From contig JAQVET010000015.1 of the NCBI GenBank assembly GCA_028697615.1, positions 1-12,521 on the forward strand: DNA of 12,521 bases. The letters run 5' to 3'. Within the stretch, counting starts at the first letter, position 1. Each line of letters begins with the position of its first letter. Origin of the DNA: Minisyncoccota bacterium (lineage in GTDB: Bacteria > Patescibacteriota > Minisyncoccia > Minisyncoccales > GCA-002788555). Made by a program: the position numbers and the translations under genes. Shown one piece after another: positions 9,901-12,521 of the stretch. The notes beneath the pieces are model-generated. The model saw only the letters and a program-made list of their open reading frames with translations. It ran no database searches and had not been told where the DNA came from.

Positions 9901-10109
9901 TCAGCTGTTACCTTTGGTTTTTCTAAATAAAAATCTTCAAAAAAAAGTTCGTAATTTTCTCCGCTATAATCTTCAATTGGAGAAACCTCTTTAAAAAAAT
10001 CTTTAAGATCTTTTTCAAAAAATCTTTGATAACTTCCCAATTGTACTTGTAATAAAGATGGGGGAGGAAAATTTAATTTATTTTTACTAAATTTTTTTTG
10101 CTCTAGCAT
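6936..10109 (-). CDS. rpoB: DNA-directed RNA polymerase subunit beta
   Basis: Second large subunit of RNA polymerase, pairing with beta' to form the active cleft. It is compact at 1057 residues, against about 1190 in Bacillus and 1342 in E. coli, which implies that lineage-specific insertions are missing. Landmarks include the rifampicin region (about 378-404) with QLSQFMD and [13 protein letters not shown], then [15 protein letters not shown] (427-441), [11 protein letters not shown] (669-679), [12 protein letters not shown] (827-838), and the C-terminal block [20 protein letters not shown] (969-988), which packs against beta'. Residues matching E. coli Gln513, Asp516, His526 and Ser531 are unchanged, while those matching Ser509 and Thr525 are Gly and Glu. 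No rplJ or rplL gene lies upstream, unlike the classical beta operon. Instead a 574-base gap with a strong promoter precedes it. No Shine-Dalgarno is seen before the ATG. Confidence 0.99.
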   Translation of the reverse strand: [1057 protein letters not shown]

Positions 10110-10205
10110 AGGTTTACTTTTTATTATTTCTTTATATAAAATATTTCTACTAAAATGTTGATTAAAAAATAATAGAGGTTTTTTTATTGGATAATTATAT
10201 TTTTT

Positions 10206-10229
10206 AAAAAATTAAAATCCTTTTAATTT
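10206..10229 (-). promoter_or_regulatory. All-A/U hairpin with GGA loop and U-tract in the rpoB leader
   Basis: On the minus strand the arms AAATTAAAA (10221-10229) and TTTTAATTT (10209-10217) are perfect 9-base complements around the 3-base loop GGA. The right arm runs into three more T, making a 6-T tract. It lies about 100 bases before the rpoB ATG and just after the GC-rich hairpin, so the two form a tandem. The loop carries AGGA, a Shine-Dalgarno-like string, but no start codon follows at a usable distance. An A/U-only stem can arise by chance in such AT-rich sequence, so confidence is limited. Confidence 0.3.
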
Positions 10230-10242
10230 AATTTATATAAAT

Positions 10243-10268
10243 AAAAAAACATGCCAACAAACTGCCGG
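10243..10268 (-). promoter_or_regulatory. Attenuator-like hairpin with U-tract in the rpoB leader
   Basis: On the minus strand, CCGGC-AGTTT-GTTGG (10254-10268) can fold into a 5-bp stem that includes two G-U pairs. After four bases (CATG) it is followed by seven T (10243-10249). It is the only clear GC-rich patch in the leader. The stem is weak and the U-tract is displaced, so a pause or regulated attenuator is more plausible than a strong terminator. In E. coli an attenuator also sits just upstream of rpoB, which makes the position suggestive. The structure has not been tested by folding or comparison. Confidence 0.35.
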
Positions 10269-10341
10269 TTTAATAACAAAAAATAAGAATTAAAGAAAAA
10301 AGTGAAAACAAAATATTTTAAATCAAAATTTCTAATTATAT

Positions 10342-10369
10342 ATTTTACTCATTTTTAAAATTTTGTCAA
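10342..10369 (-). promoter_or_regulatory. Sigma70-type promoter for the rpoBC operon
   Basis: Read on the minus strand, a perfect -35 hexamer TTGACA (10364-10369) is followed after 16 bases by TAAAAT (10342-10347), which matches the -10 consensus at five of six positions. Transcription would start near 10335, giving a leader of about 225 nt before the rpoB ATG. A TATAAT (10335-10340) sits 23 bases from the same -35, which is too far to be its partner. The -35 is embedded in a small GC-richer patch (ACGGGTCTTGAC), so it stands out from the surrounding A/T. It is the best promoter candidate in the window and is correctly placed to drive rpoB, rpoC, ftsK, the DUF4258-like gene and pgk. Confidence 0.7.
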
Positions 10370-10531
10370 GACCCGTATTTAAAATTTTAAAATCTAACCG
10401 AAATAAAATAAATTATAATTCTCAAAAATGAAAAAAATATTTTATTTTGTATTATTTTTATTTTATTATTTAATTTTTCCAATAAATAAAAAATCACCAA
10501 TGTTTTTTGAAGTCTTTTAATTTCTTATTAA

Positions 10532-10561
10532 TTGACATCATCTCAGATAATTGAGTAATAT
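10532..10561 (+). promoter_or_regulatory. Weak promoter-like pair on the plus strand
   Basis: TTGACA (10532-10537) and TAATAT (10556-10561) are separated by 18 bases on the plus strand. Transcription would run toward rodA on its antisense side, with no plus-strand gene downstream in the window. Nothing downstream looks like a structured RNA or a terminator. The -35 is perfect, but -10-like strings are frequent at this base composition. This is recorded as a possibility only. Confidence 0.15.
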
Positions 10562-10683
10562 TTATTTATTTTAAATTTGCGAATATATAAACTACCTACA
10601 ATGTAAATATAAATGTCTATTTTTGAAAATTTAGAAAATTTATACTAAACAATCTTATTGTGAAAAATAAAACTTTATAAATA

Positions 10684-11787
10684 TTATGTTTGATGAACTT
10701 TTATACTCTCTACTATACCAATAAGCATCAAAGAAACAATTAAACTTGATCCTCCATAACTAACAAAAGGCAGAGGGATTCCTGTTATTGGCAGAAGGTT
10801 TAAATTCATTCCTATATTTATAAATGACTGAACCGATATTGATATTAAAGCCCCAGCAATCAACAATTTCGAAAAATTATCATTTTGAATCTTAAAACTA
10901 ATATTTATTAATCTCCAAAATAAAATAATATAAAGAAGAATTAAAATACAACCGCTCAAGATCCCAAAATCTTCACAAATAGCAGCGAAAATAAAATCTG
11001 TTTGCCCACCTGGCAGAAACCCATATTGAACTTGAGTTCCTTTGCCAAATCCTTTACCCAAAATACCCCCAGAGCCAATGGCAATTAATGCTTGATTGGC
11101 CTGATAATTAATACCACTTGAATCGATAGTAGGATTTAAAAAACTAATAATTCTATTTTTTTGAAAATCTTTAAGAAAAAAATTCCATAAAATCAAAAAT
11201 AGAATAATTCCTAAAACAAAAATAATAATAATATGTTTTCTTTTAATACCAGAAATAAGTAAACTGCCAAGCCAAATAGAAATAAGAATAATCGCTGAAC
11301 CAAAATCTGGTTGCAGAAAAACTAAAATGGCAGGAAGAGAAGCGTAAACCATCGAAATAATAATGTGCCTGGGCATATAAAGTTCTATATGTCTTTCAGA
11401 AAAAAACTTAGCAAAAAACAAAATAAAAACAAATTTCATAAATTCTGATGGTTGAAAAAGAAAACCACCCAGTTGAAACCATCTACCCGCACCCCCTCTT
11501 TCAACCCCAAAAAATAAAAGTAAAAATAAAAGTAAAAAAAAGATAAAATATAATGCAAAAATAAATAAAGAACTTTCTTTTAAAGCTCTGATATCTATTA
11601 GAGAAAAGCAAAATAAAATAAACAAACCAATTATTAAAAATAAAAGCTGTTTTTCAAAATTTGAAAAATCTCCAGAAAGTTGAGCAGTACTTTTTAAAGA
11701 AATAAGCCCCATTGAACACAGGGCTAAAACAGTTATTAACAAAACCCAATCAAATTTTTTAAGATAAATTTTTATTGAAAAAGACAT
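10684..11787 (-). CDS. rodA: SEDS peptidoglycan glycosyltransferase, RodA type
   Basis: Polytopic membrane enzyme that polymerises lipid II into glycan strands for cell elongation, normally with a class B PBP partner. It has 367 residues, the usual RodA length, and about ten hydrophobic segments. SEDS motifs are clear: GRWFQLGGFLFQPSEFMK (101-118), QPDFGSA (159-165), IAIGSGGILGKGFGKGTQ (235-252), the catalytic-loop TDFIFA with Asp264 (263-268), and the C-terminal GIPLPFVSYGGSSL (336-349). Asp264 matches the essential Asp of characterised RodA proteins. RodA rather than FtsW is favoured by GKG-x-GKGTQ and GIPLPF, but the two are close and no PBP gene is visible to decide. The usual LPE-x-H before TDF is LPGGQ here. 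It starts 23 bases after the preceding small gene, so the two are probably co-transcribed. No Shine-Dalgarno is visible. Confidence 0.93.
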   Translation of the reverse strand: MSFSIKIYLKKFDWVLLITVLALCSMGLISLKSTAQLSGDFSNFEKQLLFLIIGLFILFCFSLIDIRALKESSLFIFALYFIFFLLLFLLLFFGVERGGAGRWFQLGGFLFQPSEFMKFVFILFFAKFFSERHIELYMPRHIIISMVYASLPAILVFLQPDFGSAIILISIWLGSLLISGIKRKHIIIIFVLGIILFLILWNFFLKDFQKNRIISFLNPTIDSSGINYQANQALIAIGSGGILGKGFGKGTQVQYGFLPGGQTDFIFAAICEDFGILSGCILILLYIILFWRLINISFKIQNDNFSKLLIAGALISISVQSFINIGMNLNLLPITGIPLPFVSYGGSSLIVSLMLIGIVESIKVHQT

Positions 11788-11810
11788 TTTATTGAAAAAT
11801 CTAAAATTAA

Positions 11811-12260
11811 TTACTGATTAGCAGGCGGCGGGAGAGATTCTTCACTGCCTTCTGGTGAGCTATATTTAAAAAGACGAAACTTAATTAAAGAAACATCTTT
11901 CCCACAATTAACCGTATCTTGCCAAGTAATTTCTTCACCTGGTTTTATTATTTTATTTACTTTGCCTTCCTTTTTACCAATTTCTAAATTCTTATTATCT
12001 AAACAATTAATTTCGTAGAGAACATCAGAAATAGAGTAATTAGCATTTGGATTTTTAATTTTTATTGAAATTTCCCATTGAAATTGATCTATTTCTTTAG
12101 CTTCAAGATTAGAAATTTCAGGAGGATCAATAAAAATATTATGAGACACAGGAGGATAACGCAAAGAATAAATTATAAATAAAGAAAGAGAGTAAACTAA
12201 AAAGAGAAAAATTAAAAGTATATTTATTTGTTTAAACTCTCGTTGAAGTGTTGATAACAT
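11811..12260 (-). CDS. Membrane-anchored protein of unknown function upstream of rodA
   Basis: A 149-residue protein I do not recognise by name. After a short N-terminal cytoplasmic piece (residues 1-12) there is one hydrophobic anchor (about 13-32), then a predicted extracytoplasmic domain. That domain has the pattern IKIKNPNANYSISDVLYEINCLD (67-89, alternating hydrophobics) and KIIKPGEEITWQD (103-115). This resembles beta-sandwich domains of the FxLYD/LEA14 type, in which an N-P-N turn and a P-G-E before a strand are typical. Two cysteines (Cys86, Cys119) could form a disulfide outside the cell. The C-terminal tail is acidic and proline-rich (EGSEESLPPP). It sits 23 bases before rodA and 56 bases after dnaB. 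The location fits a helper at the cell envelope or in wall synthesis, but that is inference from position. Confidence 0.8.
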   Translation of the reverse strand: MLSTLQREFKQINILLIFLFLVYSLSLFIIYSLRYPPVSHNIFIDPPEISNLEAKEIDQFQWEISIKIKNPNANYSISDVLYEINCLDNKNLEIGKKEGKVNKIIKPGEEITWQDTVNCGKDVSLIKFRLFKYSSPEGSEESLPPPANQ

Positions 12261-12316
12261 AGATAATTCTCAACTTAAAAATTTAAAAAATACACCCTTC
12301 AAATAATAATAAAAAT

Positions 12317-12521
12317 TTAAAATATTTCTTCTTCTCCGATTTCATCTTCTATTAATATATCTTTTTCATCATAAAACTTCTCCCTTTCTCTAAAACTTAC
12401 CGTTTCCTGGTCAAAATAAAGATCAACTTTTCCCAAAGGACCGTTTCTGTGTTTAGCTATAATAATTTCCGCCATATTTTGTGATTCTGGATCTTTCTTT
12501 CTATTTATAAACATAACAACA
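12317..12521 (-). CDS. dnaB: Replicative DNA helicase DnaB, C-terminal end (5' part outside window)
   Basis: The last 67 codons of DnaB, the hexameric helicase that unwinds DNA at the replication fork. The frame is open through the window edge (VVMFINR...), so the ATG at 12512-12514 is internal and not a start. The motif AEIIIAKHRNGPLGKVDL is the characteristic DnaB C-terminal block (canonical AEIIIAKQRNGPTG), and the FINR segment matches the family's FIYR, whose Arg acts in ATP hydrolysis across subunits. After the conserved F of VSF (family RF) there is an acidic tail of about 24 residues ending in EEEIF. The gene ends with TAA at 12317, 56 bases before the next gene. Confidence 0.95.
   Translation of the reverse strand, partial: VVMFINRKKDPESQNMAEIIIAKHRNGPLGKVDLYFDQETVSFREREKFYDEKDILIEDEIGEEEIF

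Larger units (their letters stand above)
10110..10683. other. Gene-free, very AT-rich gap upstream of rpoB
   Basis: This 574-base stretch has about 15% G+C by hand count, far below the flanking genes, and no coding frame worth calling on either strand. The half nearer rpoB holds a sigma70-type promoter and a leader of about 225 nt with two hairpin-plus-U-tract elements, listed separately. The half nearer rodA (about 10380-10683) is A/T-rich filler in which I see no GC-stemmed terminator after rodA. It does hold a weak promoter-like pair on the plus strand and a 5-bp palindrome (ACAAT/ATTGT at 10649-10661). It is the only large gap in an otherwise tightly packed window and separates two likely transcription units. 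Confidence 0.85.

Noticed and set aside
10243..10268. GC-rich island as part of a tRNA or other known small RNA
   Set aside because: It is too short, has no cloverleaf arms or CCA-type end, and the surrounding sequence is almost pure A/T.
10335..10340. Perfect TATAAT on the minus strand as the rpoB -10 element
   Set aside because: It is 23 bases from TTGACA, too far for one promoter. TAAAAT at 16 bases is the better partner.
10494..10541. A 15-codon minus-strand frame (MMSINKKL...) in the gap upstream of rpoB
   Set aside because: It is very short, has no ribosome binding site, and lies upstream of the predicted rpoB promoter, so it would not be a leader peptide of that transcript.
10649..10661. 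Palindrome ACAAT-CTT-ATTGT just after rodA, as a possible terminator
   Set aside because: The stem is only five A/T-rich base pairs and no T-run follows in the direction of rodA transcription.
12512..12514. ATG as the start of a separate 65-codon gene
   Set aside because: The frame stays open upstream to the window edge and the sequence is the DnaB C-terminus, so the Met is internal.

Overview
This window looks like ordinary housekeeping chromosome from a small-genome, AT-rich bacterium. A Patescibacteria/CPR lineage, probably Parcubacteria-like, fits best. The reasons are strong A/T bias with Lys/Ile/Asn-rich proteins, a compact RNA polymerase beta subunit (1057 residues), a short FtsK (690 residues), very tight gene packing, and no recognisable Shine-Dalgarno sequence before any of the seven visible starts. 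This assignment is inference from style and family resemblance, not from a marker comparison. The standard code fits: glycines are GGN, long reading frames contain no in-frame TGA, stops are TAA in six genes and TGA in one. This argues against the Gracilibacteria-type TGA=Gly code.

Every gene lies on the minus strand, so transcription runs from high to low coordinates. From 12521 down to 10684 lie the C-terminal end of the replicative helicase DnaB, a 149-residue membrane-anchored protein of unknown function, and a RodA-type SEDS glycosyltransferase. A gene-free gap of 574 bases follows (10110-10683), with only about 15% G+C. It holds a strong sigma70-type promoter (10342-10369) and two hairpin-plus-U-tract elements in the predicted leader of about 225 nt. 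Below that comes a second block: rpoB, rpoC, ftsK, a 132-residue DUF4258-like protein and pgk (cut by the window start). Its gaps are 23, 33, 6 and -17 bases, so it is probably one transcription unit.

Functionally, the window joins replication (DnaB), wall elongation (RodA), transcription (RpoB/RpoC), chromosome translocation at division (FtsK) and glycolysis (Pgk). I do not see an undescribed defence, mobile or RNA system. There are no transposases, CRISPR arrays, tRNAs or rRNAs. The points most worth a second look are the structured leader of the RNA polymerase operon, a charge-reversing substitution in the substrate-binding loop of Pgk, the conserved-looking small protein between ftsK and pgk, and the membrane-anchored protein before rodA.
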